48,945 bases of DNA from contig BEHK01000003.1 in NCBI GenBank assembly GCA_002898775.1, positions 1-48,945 on the forward strand, given 5' to 3'. The translations under genes and the position numbers were made by a program. This document shows positions 1 to 8,665 of the stretch, one piece after another. This stretch comes from a bacterium HR08. Its GTDB lineage: Bacteria > Acidobacteriota > Blastocatellia > HR10. A model generated the notes under the pieces. It did not search any database and had not been told where the DNA came from. It was given only the letters and a program-made list of their open reading frames with translations. Position 1 is the first letter of the stretch; the number at the start of each line of letters is the position of its first letter.

Positions 1-252
1 CACCCGAGGGCGACGGATGGTGATGGTGCCAATGCCCAGGGTCAGCCTGCGAGGTTTCCCATAGCCGTTCCTGTAACCCTGGACTCCGTCCACCGCGGCT
101 CGCCGCTGGTAGCGGCACCGGCCCAACAACTCGGTCACCTCCTGCTCCAGGAGATCCTGGATGAACTCCTGGATCTTGCCCCGAACCCACTCCTCCAACC
201 CCTCCCATGTGGGGCTTGATACCAGGGATCCTCCCGTGGTACGCTTGTTCAT
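1..252 (-). CDS. IS256-family transposase, N-terminal part
   Basis: Reading leftward from the ATG at 252-250, 84 codons are open to the window edge. The protein opens with MNKRTT, then WEGLEEWVRGKIQEF and LLEQEVTELLGR, then a GYRNGYGKPRRLTL block followed by TITIRRPRV. These are the conserved N-terminal DNA-binding blocks of mutator-type (DDE) transposases; the DDE catalytic core would lie outside the window. A strong Shine-Dalgarno (GGAGGAGGT) lies just upstream of the start. The same site is part of a long inverted repeat, 253-317, described separately. Whether the full gene is intact cannot be seen. Confidence 0.93.
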   Translation of the reverse strand, partial: MNKRTTGGSLVSSPTWEGLEEWVRGKIQEFIQDLLEQEVTELLGRCRYQRRAAVDGVQGYRNGYGKPRRLTLGIGTITIRRPRV

Positions 253-317
253 GGCGGTGTACCTCCTCCTTTCTCTTCGTTAACGTTTTCTCTCTTAAGA
301 AGGGAGGATACACCGCC
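253..317 (-). promoter_or_regulatory. Inverted repeat that can hide the transposase ribosome-binding site
   Basis: GGCGGTGTACCTCCTCCTT at 253-271 is matched by AAGGGAGGATACACCGCC at 300-317 as an imperfect inverted repeat: nine consecutive pairs, then five more after a small bulge, with about 28 bases between. In a minus-strand transcript the right arm comes first and the left arm, just before the transposase ATG, carries the Shine-Dalgarno. A transcript entering from outside the element would fold and bury the ribosome-binding site; one starting inside the loop would not. Such protection from impinging transcription is established for other insertion sequences. Applying it here is inference. 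Confidence 0.5.
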
Positions 318-350
318 TTCAGCAGAATTTCCACACCCTTTGATTTTACC

Positions 351-1535
351 TCCCCCGCGCGTGTACGGGAGCGAATACGTGTTCGTGGGGTCGAAGGGGA
401 GATTGAGCGCCGCCGGATCGAGATGGCGCCGGTTGGGCACGCGGGTCAGATCGAGCGGCTGCAGCAGGCCCTCCAGAATGAGGATGCGCACCATGTAATC
501 ACTCGGCACGATGAGATCGTAGGCGACAACGCCCGCCTGCAGCTTCGCCAGGAGCGCTTCGTTCGAATCGTAGGTCTCGATGTTCACGACGATCCCCGTG
601 CGCTCCTCGAACTTCCGCACGACGCGTGGGGCGATGTAGTTGGACCAGATCAACACGTTCAGTTCTGCACGCCCCCGCTTCGCGGCGAAGCCTCCGAAGG
701 CGAACCCGACAAGCCCGCAGAGAATGAGCCCGACCAGGACGAGGGAGCCTCGCCCCACCCCTCGCCGCTCGATGCGAAAGGCCACGGCCATGAGCACGAG
801 CGTGGTCACCAGCAGCAGCGTCGAGATGGCATTCACCTCAGGCGTGATCCCCGTCTTGATCATCGAGTAGAGGCGCAAGGGGAGCGTCGTCGCCCCGGTC
901 CCGGCGACGAATGAGGTGATGACGTAGTCATCGAGCGAGAGGGTGAAGACCAGAAGCGCCGAGGCGGCGATCGCCGGGGTCAGCAGCGGCAGCGTGATCC
1001 TCCAGAACGCGCGCCAGGGATCGGCGCCCAGGTCGAGCGCGGCTTCCTCCAGGCGCGGATCGAGCGCGGCCAGGCGCGCGCGCACGACGAAGAAGACGTA
1101 GGAGATGCTGAAGGCGACGTGAGCCAGAAGCACCGTCCCGAGCCCCAGCCGCAAGCCGATCCAGCCGAAGAAGGTGACCGACGCGAATCCGATGACAATT
1201 TCCGGCACGACGATGGGAAGCACAAAGAGCGCCTCCACGAGCAAGCGCGCCCGCCCTCGCCATCGCTCGAACGCGAGGGCCGCGCTCGTCCCCAAGAGCG
1301 TGGCCACAAGGGTCGTGAGCGCGGCGACGAGCAGGCTCGTGCGCAGCGCGTCGAGCATCGGTTGATTGTCGAGCGCCGCTTTATACCACCGCCAGGTGAA
1401 TCCCCGCCACACGGCCAGAAGCCGCGAGTCGTTGAAGGAGAAGACGGCCAGCACGAGGATCGGCGCGTAGAGGAAGAGATAGGTCGCGCCCATCCACACC
1501 ATCAGTGCCGGCGATGTCCCCCGACGGTCGCTCAT
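351..1535 (-). pseudogene. potC: Fused PotC permease - PotD binding protein, disrupted by IS insertion
   Basis: Residues 1-260 are a PotC-type inner-membrane permease with about six membrane segments and the cytoplasmic loop that contacts the ATPase (around LEEAALDLGADPWRAFW). A further membrane segment follows near residues 265-285, then a PotD-like binding domain beginning LNVLIWSNYIAPRVV. Fused permease/binding proteins of this family exist in several phyla. The binding domain breaks off after NTYSLPYT, where an intact PotD continues with its ligand-binding lobe; from about position 350 the frame runs into the IS256 end and stops at 249. The permease part may still be made, but the binding domain lacks most of its length, so uptake is probably lost. 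The start overlaps the potB stop (ATGA). Confidence 0.85.
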
Positions 1536-2389
1536 TGTCGCGCCTTCACGCCCGCTGCCCGCCAGGCCATCACCAGCAGCGCGAGCACGGCGAGGATCAA
1601 AAGGACCGAGAGCGCCGACCCCATCGGCGGATTCCGCTGCACGAACTGATTCTGAATGACCGTGCCGAGCATCGCCGATTTCGCCCCGCCCAGAAGATCC
1701 GGCGTGATGAAGGCGCCCAGGCTGGGGATGAACACCAGCACGAGGGCTGTGATGATCCCCGGCCGCGTCAGCGGCACCACCACGCGCCAGAAGACTTGCC
1801 GCCGATTCGCTCCCAAATCCATCGCCGCTTCAATCACGCGCACATCCACGCGCTCCAGAGCGACGTACAAGGGCAGGATCGCGAATGGCAACTCCCCGTA
1901 CACCTGTCCGACCACGACCGCGAAATCCGAATAGAGGAGCCAGGAGATCGGGCGCTCGATCACTCCCAGAGTGAGCAACATCGTATTCACGAAGCCCTCG
2001 GCGCGGAGCAGGAACATCCACGCGTAGGTGCGCAGCAAGAAGCTCGTCCAGAAGGGGAGGATCGAGAGGACCAGCAGCGCCTGCTTCCACCTCGGATTCA
2101 CGCGCAGGGCGATGGCGTAGGCGACCGGATACCCGATGAGCAGACAGAGCGCGGTCGTCACCGCCGCCATCAGGAACGAGCGGGCGTAGACGGGGAAATA
2201 GAGCGGGTCCAGGGCCCGCCGATAGTTCTCCAGTCCGAACCTCCACTGCACGCCGCCATGGAGGCCACGTTCGGCGAAACTCACGGCGATGATGAATCCC
2301 AGAGGGAGGAGGAGGACGACCCCCAGCCAGAGGAGGGACGGGGCGAGCCCTATCCAACGGTTCGCCTCATGCCCTCGCGACGCCCTCAT
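1532..2389 (-). CDS. potB: Spermidine/putrescine-type ABC transporter permease PotB
   Basis: A 285-residue inner-membrane permease with about six predicted membrane helices, matching the usual PotB length. The conserved EAA loop is seen as VIEAAMDLGANRRQVFWRVV around residues 185-205, the coupling helix for the ATPase. It lies 7 bases downstream of potA and overlaps the permease/binding fusion by ATGA, so the three genes form one minus-strand operon. The substrate is inferred from the PotA/PotB/PotC/PotD arrangement; polyamines are most likely, but related importers carry other cationic solutes. Confidence 0.9.
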   Translation of the reverse strand: MRASRGHEANRWIGLAPSLLWLGVVLLLPLGFIIAVSFAERGLHGGVQWRFGLENYRRALDPLYFPVYARSFLMAAVTTALCLLIGYPVAYAIALRVNPRWKQALLVLSILPFWTSFLLRTYAWMFLLRAEGFVNTMLLTLGVIERPISWLLYSDFAVVVGQVYGELPFAILPLYVALERVDVRVIEAAMDLGANRRQVFWRVVVPLTRPGIITALVLVFIPSLGAFITPDLLGGAKSAMLGTVIQNQFVQRNPPMGSALSVLLILAVLALLVMAWRAAGVKARQ

Positions 2390-2396
2390 GGCGTCC

Positions 2397-3488
2397 TCAC
2401 TGGGAGAGGACGACGATGCTCTCTCGCGCCCAGCAGAGGAAGACGCGTTGTCCGTCGCGGAAAGCTTCGGCTCGGGAGCCCGGGCGATTCGGCGCAGTCA
2501 CCAGGACGGACTGATCCCCGACGCGCACGCGCCAGTGCGTCGCATCCCCGAGATAAAGGCGCTCCTCGATGACCCCTTCCAGTTGCACCAGATCGGTCTT
2601 GCGCAGCGGTCGCGCGCGCAAGGCGATCTTCTCCGGACGAACGGCCACCTGAGCCCGCGAGCCCTCCAGTCGCCGCCCGTTGAGCGAGACGCGCACCGTC
2701 CGCCCGCACAAGGCCAGCAGCGCATCCCCGTTCTCGCGCGCCATGACCTCGGCTTCGAAGACATTGGCCGCTCCGAGGAAGGTGGCGACGAACGCCGTCT
2801 CCGGATTCTCGTACACCTCGCGGGGCGTGCCGATCTGCTGCAGACGTCCCTCCGCGATCACGGCGATCCGATCGGACAGGGCCAGGGCTTCCTCCTGATC
2901 GTGGGTGACCATGAGAAAGCTGATGCCCACCTCGCGCTGCAGGCGCTTCAATTCCCGCTGCATCTCCTTTCGGAGCTGAAGATCAAGAGCCGCCAGCGGT
3001 TCATCCAAAAGGAGCGCCTCCGGTTCCAGGACCAAGGCGCGCGCCAGCGCCACGCGTTGTTGCTCGCCGCCGGACAGCTCATGCGGCCACCGCCGCTCAT
3101 AGCCGGACAGGCGCACCAGCTCCAAGGCCGCCGCCACGCGCCGCTCGATCTCTCGCCGCGGGAGTCGCTTCTGCTCCAGGCCGAAGGCGATGTTCTTGTA
3201 GACGTTCAAATGCGGGAAGAGCACGTACTGCTGGAAGACCGTGTGCACGCGGCGCCGATAGGGGGGGAGATCGGTCACGTCCGCGCCACCGAGATACACG
3301 CGCCCTTCATCCGGCCGCTCCAAGCCCGCGATCACCCGCAGCAGCGTCGTCTTCCCCGATCCCGAAGGCCCCAGCAGCGTGAGGAATTCGCCGCGTTCGA
3401 CCTCAAGGGAGACGGCCTCAAGCGCCGTGACGGCGCCGTAGCGCTTCGTCACGCCCTCCACGCGAATCGCGCTGATTGCGGTCGCCAT
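2397..3488 (-). CDS. potA: Spermidine/putrescine-type ABC transporter ATPase PotA
   Basis: A 363-residue ATPase that powers the permeases encoded downstream. Walker A GPSGSGKTT is at residues 40-48, the Q-loop at 86-87, the signature LSGGEQ at 138-143, Walker B LLLDEP at 159-164 and the switch histidine in MVTHDQEEAL. The C-terminal 130 residues form the TOBE-type domain of this family (VAVRPEKIALR). The frame is open further upstream, but MATAIS at 3488 is preferred: homology begins right after it and a promoter ends just upstream. It is the first gene of the disrupted pot operon. Confidence 0.92.
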   Translation of the reverse strand: MATAISAIRVEGVTKRYGAVTALEAVSLEVERGEFLTLLGPSGSGKTTLLRVIAGLERPDEGRVYLGGADVTDLPPYRRRVHTVFQQYVLFPHLNVYKNIAFGLEQKRLPRREIERRVAAALELVRLSGYERRWPHELSGGEQQRVALARALVLEPEALLLDEPLAALDLQLRKEMQRELKRLQREVGISFLMVTHDQEEALALSDRIAVIAEGRLQQIGTPREVYENPETAFVATFLGAANVFEAEVMARENGDALLALCGRTVRVSLNGRRLEGSRAQVAVRPEKIALRARPLRKTDLVQLEGVIEERLYLGDATHWRVRVGDQSVLVTAPNRPGSRAEAFRDGQRVFLCWARESIVVLSQ

Positions 3489-3509
3489 CGTCCGCTCTTT
3501 CGGGGGTAT

Positions 3510-3538
3510 AAAATAGACGACGCGCCCACGGTGCGCAA
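3510..3538 (-). promoter_or_regulatory. Candidate promoter for the pot operon
   Basis: On the minus strand TTGCGC (3538-3533) and TATTTT (3515-3510) are separated by 17 bases. This would start transcription about 15 bases before the potA ATG. It lies in the 89-base gap after gmhA, so the pot operon need not depend on transcription from the B12 operon. Assigned by eye only. Confidence 0.45.
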
Positions 3539-3577
3539 GACCTCGACGCTCGCGCGCGCCGCCCTCTCGAACGGACT

Positions 3578-4159
3578 TCAGGGCGTCTCGCTGAACGCGC
3601 TCTCGATCAGCTCGCACAGGATGTGGCCCAGCGTGATGTGCACCTCTTGAATGCGCGGCGTCTCCTGGACGGGGACGACGAGGGGCACATCCACCAGCGG
3701 CGCCACGAGCCCTCCGTCGCGTCCAAGCAGACCAATGGTGCGCAATCCCAGACGGCGCGCCGTCTCGACGGCGCGGACGACATTGGGCGAGCGCCCGCTT
3801 GTGCTGATGGCGACGGCCACGTCACCCGGCTCCCCGAGCGCCTCGATCTGCCGACTGAAGACCTCCTCGAAGGCGACGTCATTGGCGATCGAGGTGAGGA
3901 CCGACGTGTCTGTGGTGAGCGCCATGGCCGCGAGCGCCGGACGCGAACGCCGATAGCGATTCACCAACTCCGCCGCGATATGCTGCGCATCGGCCGCGCT
4001 CCCCCCATTCCCGAAGAGGAGGATCTTGCCCCCGGCTCGCAGCGCAGCGATCATCAGCTCGGCCGCGCGCGCCACATCTTCGGCCCGCTCCTCGAAGAAG
4101 CGCTCTTTCACCCGAACGGACTCGCGAGCCAACTCCCGGATGCGTTCCACAGGCGTCAT
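3578..4159 (-). CDS. gmhA: Phosphoheptose isomerase (sedoheptulose 7-phosphate isomerase)
   Basis: A 193-residue single SIS-domain protein, the normal GmhA length. It should convert sedoheptulose 7-phosphate to D-glycero-manno-heptose 7-phosphate, the first step to the ADP-heptose of the lipopolysaccharide inner core. Family motifs are [17 protein letters not shown] (residues 49-65), which binds the sugar phosphate, and [14 protein letters not shown] near 115-130, with the C-terminal histidine helix [14 protein letters not shown]. It starts 22 bases after the TonB receptor stop and may be the last gene of the B12-regulated transcript. No other heptose gene is nearby. A DiaA-type SIS protein is the main alternative, but the motifs favour GmhA. 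Confidence 0.88.
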   Translation of the reverse strand: MTPVERIRELARESVRVKERFFEERAEDVARAAELMIAALRAGGKILLFGNGGSAADAQHIAAELVNRYRRSRPALAAMALTTDTSVLTSIANDVAFEEVFSRQIEALGEPGDVAVAISTSGRSPNVVRAVETARRLGLRTIGLLGRDGGLVAPLVDVPLVVPVQETPRIQEVHITLGHILCELIESAFSETP

Positions 4160-4181
4160 GCCGTTCCCTCACCTGACGCGG

Positions 4182-6722
4182 CTATCGGAAGATATCGCGC
4201 CACGCCGCAACCCCTCCCCAGGTCACCCGCGCGCCCGCGCGGAAATTGAGCTTGGGGGCGGGATAGCCGAAGACCTCGGTGTACCGCCGATTCAATACGT
4301 TCTCGACCACGGTCACCAACGTCACGCGCTCGTGCACCCGATAGTGCGCGCTCAGGTCCAGCTTCTGATAGCCCGGATTCAAATTCCGATTCGGCAAGAG
4401 CATCGAAGGACCGAAGAAGGGGTCCGACAGGAAGGTGCTCGTGTCGCGGCGACCGACGAAGGATCCGATGAGCACCAAGCTCCAGCGCGAGCGCGACCAG
4501 GCCAGCAGCAGGCTCCCCGTATGTGGGGCGCGCTGAAACGGACGCGCGCCCACCAGCGGGGCGAACGCGCCGATCGGGATCCCGGGGAAGGCGGGATTGA
4601 ACGTCGGGCGCAGCGCGTCGCTGGAGAAGGAGCGCAGGATGCGCGCGTCCAGATAGGTGTATGTCCCCCGTGCCATCAGACCATGACCGACATCGGCCGT
4701 GAGTTCGACTTCGGCGCCACGCGCGCGAAACGTCTGCGCGTTCACGTTCGCTCCGAAGGGCGTCGCCTGCGCCACTTCGACCGGAACGCCCAGTTGCAGA
4801 AGCGCCGACCGCGAGAGGAACTCGATCACGTCCTCGAACCGATTGTGAAAGAGGGCGAGCGACAGACGCGCGCGATTCCGCGCGAAATTCTGCTCCAGCC
4901 CGAGATCGAAACTCCGATTTCGCTCCGGCCCGATGGGCGCGATCCGAAAGCGCGCGATCAAGGCCTCGCCCGATGCGCCCAAGCCGCGCAACACGGCGAA
5001 GAGCGACGATCCCTCCTGGAAGATGTTCGGCTCCTTGATACCGGTGCCGAAATAGAAGCGCAACTTCGTCTCATTCCACCAGGACGTCGGCTCCCCGCGC
5101 CGAAGCACGGATGCCACCGAGACGCGCGGATTGGCCTCGACCCCGAACACGGCATTATCCTCCACGCCCACGCCCGCCGTCACGAACACTCGCGCCGCCC
5201 AATTATACTGCCCCTGCAGAATGTAGCTGAAATTGTCGCGATCCACCCGCTGTGTGCCCGAACGACCGCGCTCGTTCTCGTATCGGAATCCGAATGTACC
5301 CGTGAACGCTTCGCCCACCCGCACATCCGACTGCGCCCAGAGCGACTGCCGCACCGTGTCGGTCACAAACGTCTGCGGGTATGAGCCGCCGAAGTCCAAA
5401 ATGGCACGCCCGCTCACGCGGAAGCCGTTCCCGCCGACGATGGTGACCGGAGCCCCCAGGTACACGGGGCCGAAGCCGAAGGGATCGAAGGGCTCGCCCG
5501 TCGGCGCCGGATTCGTGAACCGGCTCAGGGAGTGCACCGAGGCGAAGCGGATCTGATTCTGCCACCGGCGCGTCGTGTGATGCCGCCCGCTCAACACCAC
5601 GTAGGTCTCGCGCCCGCGCATGGCCGAATCATCGGGGATGCCATAGAAATCGAGCGCGTTCGGCGTGCCGAGCGCCATCACCGTATGACGGAGGACGAGG
5701 CGAACCTCCGACGCGACGTTCGGTTGCCAGCCGAAATTCCCGACATATGTCCCGTTGTGGTAGGCATGATTGGGGAGGTGATTGTCCGTATCGTAGCGGC
5801 TGAAGCTCGACGCGTAGTCGAACGTGCGCACAGCTCCACGCAGCGAGGCCTCTTGCCGCAGGCTGCGATAACTGCCCCCCTCGATCGCGTATCCGAAAGT
5901 GGGAATGCGCGCGTACTCGCGACTCCGGCGGGTGAAGAGTTGGATGACGCCGCTTGTGGCATCCGATCCGTAGAGGACGCTGTTGGGATTGCGCATGACC
6001 TCGATCCGCTCGATCTGCGTCCCCATCAGGGTGGAGAAATCGAAGAACCCCCCGATTTGATTGATCGGCGCTCCATCCAGGAGCACCTTGGTGAAACTGC
6101 TGTTCCCCCCCCGCAGGAAGAGGCTCGTCTGCCCTCCGCGCCCTCCCGTCTGCGCGACGTGAAGACCGGGGATGATCCGAAGGAGTTCGAGGACATGCAC
6201 CTTCGCCTGGCGTTGCAGGTCCTCTTCTTCCACCACGCCGACGGAGGCGCCCAGTTGCGCCCGAGGGACTTCGGTCGCCGTCGCCGTCACGACGATCTCC
6301 TCTCGAAGCGGGCCGACCGAGAGCATGACATCCAGGACGCGCACGGCGCCCGCCGGCAGGAAGATGTCCCGAATCTCGCGTGGGGCGAACCCTTGGCGCT
6401 CCACGCGAAGCTGATAGAGGCCGCTCACCACGTCCGCGAATCGGTACCGCCCGTTCTCATCCGAACGCACCTGCGCCAGCATCCGCCCGTCGCGCAAGAG
6501 CGTGACGGATGCGCCCGGAATGACGGCACCGAGCGGGTCGGTGATCCGCCCTTCGAGGACGCCGCGTGAGGAAGCAGCGAACGCCAGATGATCTCTCCCC
6601 TGAGGGGAGATCGGCCATCGCCAGAGCGCCCCAAAGAGCGAGGGAATACCTCCGATGAAGAGGCTCAGGACGACGATCTCAAGAAGAAGACGCGATCTCA
6701 ACAGACCCCCTCTCCGCATCAT
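4182..6722 (-). CDS. TonB-dependent outer-membrane receptor, probable cobalamin receptor (BtuB-like)
   Basis: An 846-residue receptor. An N-terminal signal/anchor (about residues 8-35) is followed by a carboxypeptidase-regulatory-like beta sandwich (about 52-130, GRITDPLGAVIPGASVTL), a TonB box/linker (EEIVVTATATEV), the plug (about 150-270, with LYGSDATSGVIQLFTRR) and a beta barrel to the C-terminus. The start at 6722 has GGAGGAA six bases upstream and lies inside the end of btuD, a 44-base overlap. Position after riboswitch-btuF-btuC-btuD makes cobalamin (or another corrinoid) the likely ligand; this rests on context, since TonB receptors cannot be assigned a ligand by sequence alone. The extra N-terminal domain is frequent in Acidobacteriota and Bacteroidota receptors. 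Confidence 0.88.
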   Translation of the reverse strand: MMRRGGLLRSRLLLEIVVLSLFIGGIPSLFGALWRWPISPQGRDHLAFAASSRGVLEGRITDPLGAVIPGASVTLLRDGRMLAQVRSDENGRYRFADVVSGLYQLRVERQGFAPREIRDIFLPAGAVRVLDVMLSVGPLREEIVVTATATEVPRAQLGASVGVVEEEDLQRQAKVHVLELLRIIPGLHVAQTGGRGGQTSLFLRGGNSSFTKVLLDGAPINQIGGFFDFSTLMGTQIERIEVMRNPNSVLYGSDATSGVIQLFTRRSREYARIPTFGYAIEGGSYRSLRQEASLRGAVRTFDYASSFSRYDTDNHLPNHAYHNGTYVGNFGWQPNVASEVRLVLRHTVMALGTPNALDFYGIPDDSAMRGRETYVVLSGRHHTTRRWQNQIRFASVHSLSRFTNPAPTGEPFDPFGFGPVYLGAPVTIVGGNGFRVSGRAILDFGGSYPQTFVTDTVRQSLWAQSDVRVGEAFTGTFGFRYENERGRSGTQRVDRDNFSYILQGQYNWAARVFVTAGVGVEDNAVFGVEANPRVSVASVLRRGEPTSWWNETKLRFYFGTGIKEPNIFQEGSSLFAVLRGLGASGEALIARFRIAPIGPERNRSFDLGLEQNFARNRARLSLALFHNRFEDVIEFLSRSALLQLGVPVEVAQATPFGANVNAQTFRARGAEVELTADVGHGLMARGTYTYLDARILRSFSSDALRPTFNPAFPGIPIGAFAPLVGARPFQRAPHTGSLLLAWSRSRWSLVLIGSFVGRRDTSTFLSDPFFGPSMLLPNRNLNPGYQKLDLSAHYRVHERVTLVTVVENVLNRRYTEVFGYPAPKLNFRAGARVTWGGVAAWRDIFR

Positions 6723-7545
6723 CTGTTCCTCCGGGATGGAATTGGGCCGGCCCCTGCCGCGGCGGCCGCACTTCCTCTCTCGAAATCGTGATGCGCGGCG
6801 ATCCGCTCAGGGGATTGCGATCCACAAGAAACCGCGTCCCGAAGGCTTGCCGAAGCCGCGCTTCGGTCAGCACCTCTTCGGGCGAACCGAAAGCGAGCGC
6901 ACGCCCCTCCCTCAGCATGAGGACGCGGTCGGCGAATTCGGCGACCAGATTCAGATCATGCGCGACGAAGACCGAGCTGAGGGCGCGACACCGGGTGAGC
7001 TCCCGAATGAGGGTGAGCATCTCGACCTGAAAGCGGAGATCGAGGTTCGACGTCGGTTCATCCAGCAAGAGCACGCGCGGTTCCACAGCGAGCGCGCGCG
7101 CCAGGATGACGCGCTGCCGTTCGCCCCCGGAGAGCTCGGTGATCCAGCGATCCCGGAATTCCACCGCGCGCGTCAGCTGAAGGGCCGAGAGCGCACAGCG
7201 AATATCCGCCTCGCTCTCGAAGCCGAATCCGTTCGAGTGCGGGAACCGCGCCTGCAGGACGTATTCGAGCACGGTCATCCGAAAGCCGATCTTCGGATCT
7301 TGCGGGACGACCCCGAAGATTCGGGCCAACTCGCGAGGAGAGAAGTGGGCCAGCGGCTTCCCCCGCCATCGGACCTCACCGCGCTGCGGAGGCACCAGAC
7401 CGCGCAACACGCGCAAGAGCGTCGTCTTCCCCGAGCCGTTGGGGCCGACCACGGCGACCAGCTCTCCCGGAGCGACCGCGAGCGAGACCTCAGACAACAC
7501 GGGCCGAGCCCCATAGGCGACCGTGACCTCGCGAGCCTCGAGCAT
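6679..7545 (-). CDS. btuD: Vitamin B12 ABC transporter ATP-binding protein
   Basis: A 288-residue ATPase of the FecE/BtuD group, partner of the BtuC permease. Walker A GPNGSGKTT, signature LSGGERQRVILARAL and Walker B VLLLDEPTSNLD are all present, and the switch histidine is in SVFVAHDLNLVAEF. MLEAREVTVAYG at 7545 is preferred over the upstream ATG at 7587, which lies within btuC: it sits 4 bases after the btuC stop with GTGAGG upstream, and homology begins there. The last 40 residues are low-complexity and overlap the start of the receptor gene. Confidence 0.9.
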   Translation of the reverse strand: MLEAREVTVAYGARPVLSEVSLAVAPGELVAVVGPNGSGKTTLLRVLRGLVPPQRGEVRWRGKPLAHFSPRELARIFGVVPQDPKIGFRMTVLEYVLQARFPHSNGFGFESEADIRCALSALQLTRAVEFRDRWITELSGGERQRVILARALAVEPRVLLLDEPTSNLDLRFQVEMLTLIRELTRCRALSSVFVAHDLNLVAEFADRVLMLREGRALAFGSPEEVLTEARLRQAFGTRFLVDRNPLSGSPRITISREEVRPPRQGPAQFHPGGTDDAERGSVEIASSS

Positions 7546-7549
7546 GGCC

Positions 7550-8665
7550 TCACACCCTTCGCAACAGCGCGATGAAGATCGGCACACCGAGCATCGCCGT
7601 CACCGCTCCGACCGGCAACTCGCGCGGCGCCAGCGCCGTTCGCGCCAGCGTATCGGCGAGCGTCACCAGGATCGCTCCCGAGAGGGCGGCTGCCGGGACG
7701 ACCAGGCGGTTATCGGCCCCCCAGAGCAGGCGCACCAGATGCGGCACCACGAGCCCGACGAAGCCGATGGCCCCGGCGACCGAGACGATCACGCCCGCCA
7801 GCAGCGAGGCCGCGAAATAAGCGAGCGCCTTCACCCGCTCCACCTCCACGCCGAGCAAGCGCGCTTCCTCCTCCCCCACCATGAGGAGATTCAGTGTGCG
7901 CGCTTGCGTGTAGGCCATAGCGGATGCGACGACGACGATCCCGACGACGAGCGGGAGCAACCCATCCCCTCCTCCGCTCAGATCGCCCATCATCCAGAAG
8001 GCGAGTCCCCGCAGATGCGGATCCGGCACCAGCGCCAGCACCAGCGCGATCACCGACCACAGGAGCGTGGCGATGATCACCCCGGCCAGCACCAGGCGCT
8101 CGGTGGCCATCCCCGTCCGACCGCGACTCATCGCGTAGACGAGCGCCGTCGTGAGCGCTGCCCCCACGAAGGCCAGCAGCGGGCGCGCCCACGGGACGTT
8201 CCTCCATCCCACGATCGCGACGATCGCGCCCACGGCAGCCCCGCCGGAGATGCCGAGCACGTAAGGCTCCGCCAGAGGATTTCGAAGGAGCGCTTGCAGC
8301 ACTGCTCCGGCAATGGCCAGCGCCGCTCCCGCTGTGAGTCCGAGCACGATGCGAGGCGCGCGGATCCGCCAGATGATGACATCCGCGGCGGTCACCTCCT
8401 GAACGCGTCCGAACAGATGCGCCCACAGGACGCGAGCGACGATCGCTTGTGGAACCGACTCGCTCCCCAGATGCAGGGCCAAGAAGGCCACGCCGAGCGC
8501 GAGCGCACCGAGGAACGCGCACACCAGCCCGACCTTGCGCGGCGTGGCCGGTCCGCGCTCGAAGAGAGCGCGGAAGAGGGAGCGATGCGATCCCCCCTCG
8601 ATGGGAGAATCCTCCACGATGGTCTGCGCATGCTCACGCCAGGACGCCGGGCGTCGGCGAATCAT
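7550..8665 (-). CDS. btuC: Vitamin B12 ABC transporter permease
   Basis: A 371-residue polytopic inner-membrane protein of the FecCD/BtuC family with about ten hydrophobic helices. Family blocks include IWRIRAPRIVLGLTAGAALA near residue 95, PLAEPYVLGISGGAAVGA, and GFVGLVVPHLVRLLWGADNR near residue 295. It begins with an ATGA overlap with the btuF stop. The N-terminus is about 40 residues longer than usual for the family, so a downstream start is possible, but the coupled start is the simplest reading. It forms the B12 importer with BtuF and BtuD. Confidence 0.9.
   Translation of the reverse strand: MIRRRPASWREHAQTIVEDSPIEGGSHRSLFRALFERGPATPRKVGLVCAFLGALALGVAFLALHLGSESVPQAIVARVLWAHLFGRVQEVTAADVIIWRIRAPRIVLGLTAGAALAIAGAVLQALLRNPLAEPYVLGISGGAAVGAIVAIVGWRNVPWARPLLAFVGAALTTALVYAMSRGRTGMATERLVLAGVIIATLLWSVIALVLALVPDPHLRGLAFWMMGDLSGGGDGLLPLVVGIVVVASAMAYTQARTLNLLMVGEEEARLLGVEVERVKALAYFAASLLAGVIVSVAGAIGFVGLVVPHLVRLLWGADNRLVVPAAALSGAILVTLADTLARTALAPRELPVGAVTAMLGVPIFIALLRRV

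Larger units (their letters stand above)
1..350 (-). mobile_element. IS256-family insertion sequence, end of element (partial)
   Basis: This is one terminus of an IS256-family (mutator-type) element running off the left edge of the window. It holds the start of the transposase gene (1-252, minus strand) and about 100 bases of leader. The outer end is placed near 350, because the polyamine-transport reading frame to its right stops making family sense there. The terminal stretch around 325-350 (reading inward GAGGTAAAATCAAAGGGTGT) resembles the kind of end seen in IS256 elements; this is my recollection of the family, not a database match. The second end and any target duplication lie outside the window. 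Confidence 0.85.

Noticed and set aside
1505-3650. Long plus-strand open frames opposite the pot genes
   Set aside because: Shadows of potB and potA on the opposite strand; Arg/His/Gln-rich translations without motifs.
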